DNA of 16,112 nucleotides from Deltaproteobacteria bacterium. Its GTDB lineage: Bacteria; Desulfobacterota; Desulfobacteria; Desulfobacterales; ETH-SRB1. Shown in pieces: positions 1 through 7,455 of the stretch; positions within the stretch are counted from its first letter, which is position 1; every line of letters starts with the position of its first letter. The stretch is from assembly GCA_030262795.1 (NCBI GenBank), contig JAJSZO010000036.1:1-16112 (forward strand). The letters run 5' to 3'. The notes beneath the pieces are model-generated. The model had not been told where the DNA came from, ran no database searches, and saw nothing but the letters and a program-made list of their open reading frames with translations. The translations under genes were made by a program, and so were the position numbers.

Positions 1-1656
1 AATTTTGTAATGATGGAAACAGGACAACCTCTTCATGCATTTGATTTTGACCGGCTGTCAGATCACAGAATAGTTGTCCGCCAGGCAAAAAAAGGTGAAA
101 CCTTTATAACCCTGGATAAGAAAAAACTTTTGCTTACCCCTGATATGCTTATGATTTGCGATGGTGAAAAACCTGTTGCTCTGGCGGGTATCATGGGTGG
201 CCACAATTCCGATATAACGGAATCAACCACCAGAGTTCTTATAGAAAGCGCTTATTTTACCCCTGTGGGGATTCGCAAAACTTCAAAAAAACTAAGTATA
301 AGCTCGGAATCCTCGCACCGTTTTGAACGAGGTGTTGATCCTGAAGGTATTATTACGGCTTTGAATAGAGCTGCCCGGCTTATGTCGGAACTCGACGGGA
401 GCAGTTTAATTGAAGGAATTATAGATAAACATTCTAAAATTAATATTGCAAAACCCATAACTCTAAACGTTGGAGACACTAATCGTCTTCTTGGTACCAG
501 TCTTGAGCATTACGAAATCGAAAATTTATTAGAATCAATTGAGTTTGATGTTGAAAAAACAGATAATGACGAATTTGTAGTTGTTCCGCCCTCCTTCAGA
601 GTTGACATCGCGAGACCGGTTGACCTTATGGAAGAAATTGCCCGCCTGTCCGGCTATAATAACATACCAACTACCTATCCTTTGATACCGGCAGAAGCGA
701 GACAACCTGAAAAACGATTGAGATTAAGAAACAGACTAAAAAGAATCATGACCGGCTTTGGATTTACTGAAACAATTAATTACAGTTTTATAAATAGATT
801 ATCCTGCGATAACCTTAGGCTTGAATCTGATGACCGGAAAAGAAATGTGATAAACATATTAAACCCTTTGACAGAGGAACAGGCAGTTATGAGGACATCA
901 TTGCTGCCTGGCCTTCTTGAAACAATTCGCCGCAACACAGCACAACAAATCAAGAATCTGAGACTGTTTGAAGTCGGCAAAATCTATATCGGTAGAGGTG
1001 AAGACAACCTGCCGGAAGAAATAGAGATGCTGGCCGGCATTTGGACAGGATCTCGTACAGATGCCTCATGGTACTCAAAAAAAATTGGCTGTGATTTTTT
1101 TGACATAAAAGGAGTGGCTGAAGGACTATTTGACATACTAAAAATTGATAATATAAAATTCGCCTGCATGCCGGAGAATTTATGCACTTATACCAGACCT
1201 GGACATACAGCTCAAATTCTGCAAGAAAAAAATCCTGTCGGTCTGGCTGGAGAAATACATCCTCAAGTTCTACGCAATTTTGATCTAAAACAGACCGCCT
1301 TTATTTTTGAACTTGACTTGAATGTCATTTCCGACTTGATACCTGAAACTATTAGTTCAAAACCAATTCCAAAATTCCCATCTATTTCAAGAGATATTAC
1401 CATTATAATCGACAAAGATTTGGAATCTTCTGAACTGATTGAAACCATTAAAAAAATGGGTGAGAAGCTGATTGAAAATTTATATCTGTTTGACGTATTC
1501 GAAGGTAAGCCTGTTTTGCAGAATAAAAAAAGCATATCTCTAAGAATAACTTACAGATCAAAACATAAAACCTTAGAAGATGACGAAGTAAATTATATCC
1601 ATAAAAATATTACAAACAGGCTTCTTGGAGAATTTGACGCTTCGCTTCCAACATAG
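1..1656 (+). CDS. pheT: Phenylalanine--tRNA ligase beta subunit, 5'-truncated by window edge
   Basis: Beta subunit of the (alpha-beta)2 cytoplasmic enzyme that charges tRNA-Phe. The frame is open from base 1 (residues NFV before the first Met at 10), so the true start lies upstream and the N-terminal tRNA-binding and B1 regions are missing. The family signature GQPLHAFD sits at the visible N-terminus. Counting from the Met at 10, the B3/4 editing domain covers about residues 1-140 (SSESSHRFERGVD near 97-109). The B5 domain is about 148-220, the catalytic-like core about 220-445, and the C-terminal FDX-ACB anticodon-binding domain about 455-548 (PKFPSISRD onward). The gene ends with TAG three bases before the MerR start. 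The alpha subunit pheS is expected just upstream. No frameshift is seen in the visible part. Confidence 0.97.
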   Translation, partial: NFVMMETGQPLHAFDFDRLSDHRIVVRQAKKGETFITLDKKKLLLTPDMLMICDGEKPVALAGIMGGHNSDITESTTRVLIESAYFTPVGIRKTSKKLSISSESSHRFERGVDPEGIITALNRAARLMSELDGSSLIEGIIDKHSKINIAKPITLNVGDTNRLLGTSLEHYEIENLLESIEFDVEKTDNDEFVVVPPSFRVDIARPVDLMEEIARLSGYNNIPTTYPLIPAEARQPEKRLRLRNRLKRIMTGFGFTETINYSFINRLSCDNLRLESDDRKRNVINILNPLTEEQAVMRTSLLPGLLETIRRNTAQQIKNLRLFEVGKIYIGRGEDNLPEEIEMLAGIWTGSRTDASWYSKKIGCDFFDIKGVAEGLFDILKIDNIKFACMPENLCTYTRPGHTAQILQEKNPVGLAGEIHPQVLRNFDLKQTAFIFELDLNVISDLIPETISSKPIPKFPSISRDITIIIDKDLESSELIETIKKMGEKLIENLYLFDVFEGKPVLQNKKSISLRITYRSKHKTLEDDEVNYIHKNITNRLLGEFDASLPT

Positions 1657-1659
1657 AAG

Positions 1660-2007
1660 ATGCAAAACAATAAAGCCCATAAAAAAGAACTGCCTGATAA
1701 ACTATATTTCAAGATCGGAGAGGTCAGTGAAATCGCCGGACTTCCGTCATATGTTCTAAGATTCTGGGAAAGTGAATTCTCCAAAATAAATCCCACGAGA
1801 ACTCCTTCAGGCCAACGGCTTTACAGAAAAAGCGATATTGATCTCATTTTAAAAATTAAACATCTTCTTTATGAAAAAAAATTTACTATTCAGGGTGCCA
1901 GAAAATACTTAACCTCCGAATACAGAGAAAAAAAAGCAACATTATTGATCAAGGTTGTTGATGAAATTCGCTCGGAACTGGTGCAAATTCGGGATCTACT
2001 TGACTAA
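1660..2007 (+). CDS. MerR family transcriptional regulator
   Basis: A 115-residue protein with an N-terminal MerR-type winged helix-turn-helix: FKIGEVSEIAGLP at about residues 17-29, then YVLRFWESEF, the usual recognition-helix signature of the family, and a wing with GQRLYRKSDID at about 52-62. A short C-terminal helix (about 85-115) would form the dimer coiled coil. There is no large effector domain and no cysteine cluster, so no metal or drug ligand can be proposed. It starts 3 bases after the pheT stop and has no clear Shine-Dalgarno of its own, so coupling to pheT is likely. Small MerR proteins of this type commonly follow pheT (often after ihfA) in deltaproteobacteria; ihfA is absent here. 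The target genes are unknown. The TAA stop overlaps the start of a repeat (2007 onward). Confidence 0.9.
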   Translation: MQNNKAHKKELPDKLYFKIGEVSEIAGLPSYVLRFWESEFSKINPTRTPSGQRLYRKSDIDLILKIKHLLYEKKFTIQGARKYLTSEYREKKATLLIKVVDEIRSELVQIRDLLD

Positions 2008-2100
2008 GGAACGTGGACGAAATAACTTCCACAAGTAGGTGCATAGATTTGGGTCAGGTTTGTTCGATCTTAGATCCTTGGTCCAGACCGAATCTATAGG
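2007..2100. repeat. Structured repeat-like block after merR, left arm of an inverted repeat
   Basis: The block begins with AGGAACGTGGA (2007-2017), whose exact reverse complement is at 2900-2910. Similarity continues imperfectly for about another 13 bases (CGAAATAACTTCC against AACAAATAATTCC read from the other arm). Inside the block, 2043-2055 (ATAGATTTGGGTC) pairs with 2086-2097 (GACCGAATCTAT) with one bulge, enclosing the small palindrome GATCTTAGATC. The base content is noncoding in look. It resembles a dispersed intergenic repeat or non-autonomous element end, but copy number cannot be checked within one window. Confidence 0.55.
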
Positions 2101-2371
2101 CTTTAGTGGGCTAATTTTCCAGTTCCAACAAAAAATATAGCGGACAAGTCAGCTTTCGCATAGCACCAGGGCGGGCACAAAAGTTGATGGAATAGCTTAG
2201 CTGTTTTGATATTTTTAGGATTTGAGGCTGGATTTGAGATTAGGCAAAGGTGGCCTGAAGCTATTTTGGGTTTTGGAGGAGTTTTCATCCGAGTCCCTGA
2301 CTAATTTTGCTGAATTTATATGATTTAATATTGACAATGAACAATTTTTATCATAAATTTGTAATTTTAAG
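2101..2371. other. Intergenic stretch with no supported gene
   Basis: This stretch has no convincing coding region. A 61-codon minus-strand open frame (2103-2288) has no Shine-Dalgarno and no recognisable domain, so it is not called. The only functional signal I support is a sigma70-like promoter at 2331-2359. The sequence may belong to the same repeat-derived segment as its neighbours. Confidence 0.5.
2331..2359 (+). promoter_or_regulatory. Candidate sigma70 promoter for tRNA-Gly
   Basis: A perfect -35 TTGACA at 2331-2336, a 17-base spacer and a -10-like TAAATT at 2354-2359 (4 of 6 matches). The predicted start is near 2366, just before the 145-bp palindrome and about 155 bases upstream of the tRNA. 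This is inference from consensus matching only. Confidence 0.5.
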
Positions 2372-2516
2372 TAGTGCCCGAACGAAAACTAGAAAATTTT
2401 TTCAAGTTCAAGGAAAGCGCAAATTTTAACCGCAGGAATACATTGAGTATTTCGAGGATTAAAATTTAAGCCTGACGCAGAAATTGGAAAAATTAGCAGT
2501 TTTCGTTCAGGCACTA
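2372..2516. repeat. 145-bp imperfect palindrome (MITE-like)
   Basis: The ends TAGTGCCCGAACGAAAACT (2372-2390) and AGTTTTCGTTCAGGCACTA (2498-2516) are inverted repeats matching at 18 of 19 positions. The symmetry holds in one register to the centre near 2444: AAATTTTAA (2421-2429) pairs with TTAAAATTT (2459-2467), and AATAC (2437-2441) pairs with GTATT (2447-2451). Read as RNA or single-stranded DNA it would form one long hairpin. It has no coding content. Its layout fits a miniature or palindromic dispersed repeat. It lies between the candidate promoter and the tRNA, ending 4 bases before the mature tRNA 5' end. Confidence 0.75.
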
Positions 2517-2520
2517 AGTG

Positions 2521-2596
2521 GCGGGCATAGCTCAGCTGGTAGAGTACAAGCTTCCCAAGCTTGGTGTCGCGAGTTCGAATCTCGCTGCCCGCTCCA
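2521..2596 (+). tRNA. tRNA-Gly, anticodon CCC
   Basis: A 76-base cloverleaf with CCA encoded. The acceptor GCGGGCA pairs with TGCCCGC, and the discriminator is T73, as usual for bacterial tRNA-Gly. The D arm is GCTC/GAGT with loop AGCTGGTA, so the last pair is G-T. The anticodon stem is CAAGC/GCTTG with loop TTCCCAA, giving anticodon CCC, which reads GGG. The variable loop is GTGTC. The T arm is GCGAG/CTCGC with loop TTCGAAT. Nothing else in the window encodes a tRNA. The gene stands alone between repeat sequences. Confidence 0.95.
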
Positions 2597-2765
2597 CTAA
2601 GGAAGTCCGGTCTCGTCATTTGTATGATGAGTTAAGGACAAAGCTTTATCTAATTATGTGTAGTGTGAGTTTAATTTATTTTTCACTGAGCTATTATGAC
2701 GATTTGCATGAATAGATAAAGTTTTTTTTGATCCACGATTTAAGGGTTTAATTGAATGACAGGAG
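2597..2765. other. Intergenic stretch between tRNA-Gly and terminator
   Basis: No coding region is supported. A weak hairpin (CTCGTCAT at 2612-2619 with ATGATGAG at 2624-2631, one G-T pair) follows the tRNA but has no T-run, so it is not called a terminator. The remainder is AT-rich and I see no clear promoter. Confidence 0.4.
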
Positions 2766-2792
2766 ACGGGCGGTAGCCCGTTTTTGTTTTTT
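2766..2792 (+). terminator. Rho-independent terminator or leader attenuator before rimP remnant/nusA
   Basis: A perfect 6-bp GC-rich stem ACGGGC (2766-2771) and GCCCGT (2776-2781) closes a GGTA loop. It is followed directly by an 11-of-12 T run (2781-2792, one G). It can end the tRNA-Gly transcript. It lies only about 15 bases before the rimP remnant and 130 bases before nusA, so it may instead be an attenuator in the nusA operon leader, as known for nusA operon leaders elsewhere. Sequence alone cannot separate the two roles. Confidence 0.75.
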
Positions 2793-2798
2793 GTATGA

Positions 2799-2912
2799 TT
2801 CATATTTGCGGAACCTTTGTGCGAAGCACGGGGGATGGAACTCTTAATGCAATGCAGAGGCCGGGCCAAAAGACAAGCAAGCCTGGGGAATTATTTGTTT
2901 CCACGTTCCTAA
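2799..2912 (+). pseudogene. rimP: Remnant of rimP (ribosome maturation factor), N-terminal fragment only
   Basis: The frame from 2808 reads AEPLCEARGMELL (2808-2846), which matches the conserved RimP N-terminal motif of the type AEPLC-A-GMELV. It lies exactly where rimP is expected, just upstream of nusA. RimP is normally about 150 residues and assists 30S maturation. Here similarity stops after GMEL. The frame continues as unrelated sequence into a repeat arm and stops at 2910-2912, while a TGA at 2796 closes it upstream without a start codon. An out-of-frame ATG at 2796-2798 region (ATGATT) could mark the old start with a small deletion. The gene cannot encode RimP. The identification rests on a short motif plus position, so it is probable rather than certain. 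Confidence 0.65.
2844..2910. repeat. Right repeat block ending in inverted-repeat arm
   Basis: After the last RimP-like codon the sequence loses RimP similarity and ends with TCCACGTTCCT (2900-2910), the exact reverse complement of 2007-2017. This supports a repeat element or rearrangement endpoint that replaced the rest of rimP. The inner edge at 2844 is an estimate based only on where the RimP resemblance ends. Confidence 0.5.
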
Positions 2913-2924
2913 TGGAGAAAATGA

Positions 2925-4358
2925 ATGTCTATATCAGATATAAAGCGTGTCGTTGAGCAGGTCAGCAAAGACAAGGGTATTGATCGTAAAGTCCTAATTA
3001 AAACGCTTGAAGATGCTCTGAAATCTGCGGCCAGGAAAAAATTCGGAAGCAAGATTGATATTGAAGTTAAGTATAATGAAGAAACAGGTGAAATAGAAGT
3101 ATTCCAGTTTAAAGAGGTAGTAGAAAATATTACCGAACCTGATCTTCAAATCATATTTAAAGAAGCATGCAAGCTGGATCCGGAATGTGAGATTGGCGAC
3201 AGCCTCGGCACAAAAATGGATACTTCAACCTTCGGTAGAATAGCTGCTCAGTCAGCCAAGCAGGTTATTATTCAAAAAATGAAAGATGCGGAAAAAAATG
3301 CAGTTTATTCCGGTTTTATTAATAGAAAAAGCGAAATCATTAATGGAATTGTTCAGCGCATTGATCGCGGTAATATTATAGTTAATCTTGGCAATACAGA
3401 AGGTATTCTTCCTGAACGAGAGCAGGTTTCAAGAGAAGTATATCGGAGAGGTGAGCGCATCAGGGCTTATATATTAGACGTGCTTCATGACTCCAGAGGG
3501 CCTCAAATTATACTTTCGAGAACACACCCGGGCTTTCTTGTCAGTCTTTTTAAAACAGAAGTGCCGGAAATTAGTGAGGGCATAGTTAAGATAATGGGTG
3601 CTGTCCGCGAAGCCGGTATAAGGGCAAAAATCGCTGTTGCTTCAAATGATTCGGATATTGATCCTGTCGGCGCATGCGTCGGCATGAAAGGCAGTCGTGT
3701 GCAAAATGTTGTTCAGGAACTCAGGGGCGAAAAAATTGATATTGTATCATGGCATATTGATCCTGCAAAATTTGTTTGCAATGCTCTGTCGCCGGCCGAA
3801 ATATCCAGAGTCATTATTGATGAAGAAAACCGTTCAATGGAAGTAATTGTTCCGGATGAATTTCTTTCAATAGCTATCGGGAAAAAAGGGCAAAACGTAC
3901 GCCTTGCTTCAAAACTTACAAAATGGCATATTGATGTAATTAATGAAACAAAATATAGCCATGCCATGCAGGATGGTTACAATTCTCTTGTGGCTTTGCC
4001 TGAAATCAGCATAAGCTTGGCAGACGCATTATATGAAAAGGGTTTCTTTTCCGCTGAGGAAATAAGTAACTCTTCATTAGAAGATTTGATGCAAATCAGA
4101 GATATTACCGAAGAGAAAGCTGTAAAGCTTATTAAAACCGCAAAAGAATATGTTATAAATCCTGTTAGTTCTGCTGAAGTATCTAACAAAATTTCATCAG
4201 ATAATACATTAAGTGATGTAAGTGATGATAACACATCTGAATCAATGGAATCATCTGTTCCGGATATCCGGGAAAACATAGGTGCAGATAAAAGTGATGA
4301 AGACGCCCTCAGTGATGCTCCATTAACAGACGTTGAAAAAAATAGTAATACGAATTAA
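2925..4358 (+). CDS. nusA: Transcription termination/antitermination factor NusA
   Basis: A 477-residue cytoplasmic RNA polymerase-binding protein that modulates pausing, intrinsic termination and antitermination. The N-terminal polymerase-binding domain covers about residues 1-130. The S1 domain is about 138-203 (NGIVQRIDRGNIIV start). KH1 has GMKGSR at 253-258 and KH2 has GKKGQN at 319-324. A C-terminal helix-hairpin-helix repeat region spans about 350-410, and a Ser/Asp/Glu-rich acidic tail runs from about 412 to the end. The ATG at 2925 is preceded by GGAGA (2914-2918); the ATG at 2921 is out of frame. It heads the intact part of the operon. The ylxR and L7Ae-like genes seen between nusA and infB in some bacteria are absent. 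Confidence 0.98.
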   Translation: MSISDIKRVVEQVSKDKGIDRKVLIKTLEDALKSAARKKFGSKIDIEVKYNEETGEIEVFQFKEVVENITEPDLQIIFKEACKLDPECEIGDSLGTKMDTSTFGRIAAQSAKQVIIQKMKDAEKNAVYSGFINRKSEIINGIVQRIDRGNIIVNLGNTEGILPEREQVSREVYRRGERIRAYILDVLHDSRGPQIILSRTHPGFLVSLFKTEVPEISEGIVKIMGAVREAGIRAKIAVASNDSDIDPVGACVGMKGSRVQNVVQELRGEKIDIVSWHIDPAKFVCNALSPAEISRVIIDEENRSMEVIVPDEFLSIAIGKKGQNVRLASKLTKWHIDVINETKYSHAMQDGYNSLVALPEISISLADALYEKGFFSAEEISNSSLEDLMQIRDITEEKAVKLIKTAKEYVINPVSSAEVSNKISSDNTLSDVSDDNTSESMESSVPDIRENIGADKSDEDALSDAPLTDVEKNSNTN

Positions 4359-4399
4359 GGACTCGCCCAAAAAAAAGTTTGCGTTTTCGCGCGAGTCCT
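4358..4399 (+). promoter_or_regulatory. Stem-loop between nusA and infB
   Basis: AGGACTCGC (4358-4366) and GCGAGTCCT (4391-4399) form a perfect 9-bp stem around a 24-base A/T-rich loop. The 3' arm runs into the infB Shine-Dalgarno (TAAGGAGG, 4399-4406). It is not a canonical terminator because no T-run follows. It could be an mRNA-processing or stability hairpin, or affect infB initiation. It might also be a copy of a short dispersed repeat. Confidence 0.6.
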
Positions 4400-4410
4400 A
4401 AGGAGGATGG

Positions 4411-7077
4411 ATGGGGAAGATCAGAGTATATGAGCTTGCCAGAGAACTTAACATAAAGAACAAGGAGCTACTTGAACAATTAAGTAGAATGTCTATTAAC
4501 GTAAGCAGTCATATGAGTTCTCTGGACGATGAGGCAGCAAATAGAGTCAAGGCAAATCTTCTCGGCAATAAAACCGATGCTGTCGAAGTGACTCGAATAA
4601 AACCGACTGTTATTCGAAGACGCAAAAAAAATGTGCCTGTTGAAGCAGCTCCTGAAAAAGAAACGCCTCCGGAAAAAGCAAGTCATCCCGAAAAAGTTAT
4701 AGAAGAAACAATTCCCCACGCAGAGATTGAACTTAAAAAAGCCGAAACATTGAGAACTATAAAAAAGAAAGATGCTGAAAAAGACCTGACTGAAGAAAAA
4801 TCAGCGTTTGCAAAAGAGGAAAAAACCGACGAGGCTGTTCAGAAAATAGTCTCCGTGAAAGAGGAAAAAAAGGCTGAAGAAGTAACTTTGCCTAAGGGGA
4901 AAAAGCATAGAAAAGTAAAAAAGAAACTCAAAAAAGAGACTCCTGCAAAGATAATAAAAATGCCGGAACCCATTGAAGAAAAGCCTTCTGAGCCTGAACA
5001 ACCCAAGGTAGAAAAGCTTAAAACAAAAGTTAAAGCATCAGTTGAAATAAAAACAGAGAAGCCAGGCAGCAAAAGCATTCAAAAGGATTTACCCTCAAAA
5101 GAAAAAAAGAAAAAGAAAAAAGAAAAAAAACAGGAAAAACAAGAAAAACCTGTTGAGGATAAAAAGTTCTTCAAAAAGAAAATTTCTTTTCGCAAAAAAG
5201 AGGTTGTTGAAGGAAAAGACCTTTATTCGAAACAACAGCGGGGCCGAAAAACACGTAAGACCGGCGCTAAAAGCAAAGTAGCCGCACATGGACAAAAACC
5301 TCTGATTACAATACCGAAACCCATTAAACGCAGGATCAAAATTGACGATGCCATTGTTCTCGCTGATCTGGCAAAACGACTGGGAATAAAGGCCAATGAA
5401 ATTATTAAAGCTCTTATGGGTATGGGTGTTATGGCAACAGTAAATCAGACAATTGATTTTGATACAGCCGCTCTTATTGCCACAGAATTTAATTACGAAG
5501 TAGAAAGAGCCTCTTTCGAGGAAGAAGTTCTGTTAAAAGTTGAAAAAGACGATCCAAACACACTAATTGAGAGGCCACCTGTTGTTACCATTATGGGGCA
5601 TGTCGACCACGGCAAAACATCTCTCCTTGATGCAATCCGCAAAACCAGAGTAACGGAAATTGAGGCAGGAGGGATTACACAACATATAGGTGCTTACTAC
5701 GTGTCTACTGATAAGGGGCAAATTGTTTTTCTGGATACACCAGGCCATGAAGCTTTTACTGCAATGCGCTCTCGAGGTGCCAAGGTTACAGACATAGTGA
5801 TACTGGTTGTTGCTGCCGATGACGGTGTAATGCCGCAGACAGTTGAAGCAATCAACCATTCAAAAGCAGCGGGAGTGCCGATTATTGTTGCTATAAACAA
5901 AATCGACAAATTGAATGCCGAGCCCGAGCGTGTTAAACGAGAACTCGCTGAATTAGGATTAACATCCGAAGATTGGGGTGGTGATACAATATTTGTCAAC
6001 GTTTCCGCTAAAAAGAATCAAGGTATAGATGAGCTTCTTGAAATGATACTTCTTCAGGCCGAACTGTTAGAACTCAAAGCCAATCCAGACAAACTCGCCA
6101 AAGGTAATGTAGTTGAAGCAAAGATAGATTCCGGAAGGGGCGCTGTTGCCACTGTACTTATACATGAAGGCACCCTTCATACAGGTGATCCGATAGTATG
6201 CGGAATTCATTACGGAAAAATTCGAGCCATGTTAAATGACAGAGGAATGTATGTAGAAACTGCAGGCCCCTCAATGCCTGTCGAAGTATTAGGTCTTATC
6301 GGAGTGCCTAACGCAGGGGATAAGTTAATAGCACTTGCAGATGATAAAAGTGCCAAGCAGGTTAGTTTGTACCGAACCCAGAAACAACGATCAAAAGAGC
6401 TTTCAAAAACCAGCAGATTGAGTCTCGAAAAACTCTTTGAAAAAATACAGGAAGGCGAGACCAAAGAGCTGAATCTTATCATTAAGGCAGATGTGCATGG
6501 TTCTATTGAGGCACTGGGCGATTCCCTGGTTAAATTATCCAACGATGAAGTGAAAATAAATATTATACACTCAGCGACTGGAGCAATTATCGAATCAGAC
6601 ATATCGCTGGCTGCCGTATCTGATGCCATAATTATAGGTTTTAACGCACGTTCCAGCTCAAAAGTTCAGGCACTTGCTAATGAAGAAAACATTGATATAC
6701 GTTTTTATAATGTCATATACGATGCAATCAAAGACATCAAAAATGCTATAGTCGGTATGATGCAGTCAACCTTTGAGGAGCGAATACTTGGAAAGGCAGA
6801 AGTCAGAGAAGTATTTCATGTTCCAAAAATCGGTACAATTGCGGGTTGCCATGTAACGGATGGGAAAATTGAACGCGGTAAGCTTGCACGCCTTATCAGA
6901 GATGGTATTGTTTGCTATGACAGCAAGATTTCTTCACTTAAACGTTTCAAAGATGATGCCAAAGAAGTTCAAAGCGGATATGAATGCGGCATTGGTATCG
7001 ACAATTTTAACGACATCAAGATGGGTGATATAGTTGAATGTTATTACCTTGAAGAGATCAAGCCTGAACTCGAATGA
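4411..7077 (+). CDS. infB: Translation initiation factor IF-2
   Basis: An 888-residue GTPase that places initiator tRNA on the 30S subunit and promotes subunit joining. A first IF2-N domain is at about residues 1-52. A long Lys/Glu-rich, low-complexity linker covers about 55-305, including a run of consecutive lysines near 232-240. A second IF2-N domain is at about 312-365. The G domain has G1 GHVDHGKT (396-403), G3 DTPGHE (442-447), G4 NKID (496-499) and G5 SAK (532-534). Domains II to IV follow, ending with the fMet-tRNA-binding C-terminal barrel. AAGGAGG lies 4 bases before the ATG, so the start is well supported; the ATG at 4407 is out of frame. All catalytic motifs are intact. Confidence 0.98.
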   Translation: MGKIRVYELARELNIKNKELLEQLSRMSINVSSHMSSLDDEAANRVKANLLGNKTDAVEVTRIKPTVIRRRKKNVPVEAAPEKETPPEKASHPEKVIEETIPHAEIELKKAETLRTIKKKDAEKDLTEEKSAFAKEEKTDEAVQKIVSVKEEKKAEEVTLPKGKKHRKVKKKLKKETPAKIIKMPEPIEEKPSEPEQPKVEKLKTKVKASVEIKTEKPGSKSIQKDLPSKEKKKKKKEKKQEKQEKPVEDKKFFKKKISFRKKEVVEGKDLYSKQQRGRKTRKTGAKSKVAAHGQKPLITIPKPIKRRIKIDDAIVLADLAKRLGIKANEIIKALMGMGVMATVNQTIDFDTAALIATEFNYEVERASFEEEVLLKVEKDDPNTLIERPPVVTIMGHVDHGKTSLLDAIRKTRVTEIEAGGITQHIGAYYVSTDKGQIVFLDTPGHEAFTAMRSRGAKVTDIVILVVAADDGVMPQTVEAINHSKAAGVPIIVAINKIDKLNAEPERVKRELAELGLTSEDWGGDTIFVNVSAKKNQGIDELLEMILLQAELLELKANPDKLAKGNVVEAKIDSGRGAVATVLIHEGTLHTGDPIVCGIHYGKIRAMLNDRGMYVETAGPSMPVEVLGLIGVPNAGDKLIALADDKSAKQVSLYRTQKQRSKELSKTSRLSLEKLFEKIQEGETKELNLIIKADVHGSIEALGDSLVKLSNDEVKINIIHSATGAIIESDISLAAVSDAIIIGFNARSSSKVQALANEENIDIRFYNVIYDAIKDIKNAIVGMMQSTFEERILGKAEVREVFHVPKIGTIAGCHVTDGKIERGKLARLIRDGIVCYDSKISSLKRFKDDAKEVQSGYECGIGIDNFNDIKMGDIVECYYLEEIKPELE

Positions 7078-7082
7078 GAAAA

Positions 7083-7165
7083 GCAGGAGTCAGGGGTCCA
7101 GGAGTCAGGGGTCAGGAGTCGGGAGTTGGAGGTTTGAGGTCAGGGGAAAAAGCAGGGATCAGGGG
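7083..7165. repeat. G-rich degenerate heptamer array between infB and DUF503 gene
   Basis: This is a tandem of about 7-base units: CAGGAGT, CAGGGGT, (C), CAGGAGT, CAGGGGT, CAGGAGT, CGGGAGT. It decays into TTGGAGGTTTGAGGT and two further CAGGG units up to 7165. It fills the whole gap after the infB stop. The last AGGGG (7161-7165) may act as the Shine-Dalgarno of the next gene. Confidence 0.8.
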
Positions 7166-7167
7166 TT

Positions 7168-7455
7168 ATGGTTGTTGGGATTGGAATTATAACATTAAGG
7201 CTGCATGACTGCCGATCATTAAAAAGTAAAAGAAAAATTGTAAAGTCCATTATCGCCAGGATACGCAACAATTTTATTATATCGGTTGCAGAGGTGGGTT
7301 CAAATGACATTCACCAAAAAGCGGAAATAGGTTTTGCGATAGTTGGCAATAATCGGGCGGTAATAAATTCCAATATTGATAAAATTTTCAATCTTGCCGA
7401 CAGGATAGGACTGGCTGAAATTATTGATACTGAAATGGAGATTATTAATTTATGA
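7168..7455 (+). CDS. ylxP: DUF503 family protein (YlxP-like)
   Basis: A 95-residue protein of the DUF503 family, known from the infB-rbfA interval of many bacteria (ylxP in Bacillus). The N-terminal beta strand VGIGIITLRLHDC is followed by the family hallmark SLKSKRKIVKSI at about residues 18-29, and by a conserved VAEVGSNDIHQKAEIGFAIVG stretch near 40-60. The family has a ferredoxin-like fold; a role in 30S maturation together with RbfA has been suggested from context but is not shown here. The ATG follows AGGGG from the preceding repeat array. Its stop overlaps the rbfA start in ATGA, so translation is probably coupled. Confidence 0.93.
   Translation: MVVGIGIITLRLHDCRSLKSKRKIVKSIIARIRNNFIISVAEVGSNDIHQKAEIGFAIVGNNRAVINSNIDKIFNLADRIGLAEIIDTEMEIINL

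Noticed and set aside
2103..2288. Minus-strand 61-codon frame in the merR/tRNA gap
   Set aside because: No Shine-Dalgarno, no recognised domain and repeat-like surroundings; not enough support for a gene.
2389..2619. Minus-strand 76-codon frame reading GSEIRTRDTKLGKLVLYQLSYARH
   Set aside because: This is the antisense translation of tRNA-Gly, a well-known spurious ORF type, extended through the palindrome.
2800..2900. Possible riboswitch or structured leader upstream of nusA
   Set aside because: I compared by eye with c-di-GMP, SAM, glycine and preQ1 consensus motifs and found no match. The RimP-like reading explains the conserved-looking part better.
5095..5165. Lys/Glu low-complexity run in infB as a possible insertion
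   Set aside because: Charged, variable linkers between the two IF2-N domains are normal in bacterial IF2; the frame is continuous.
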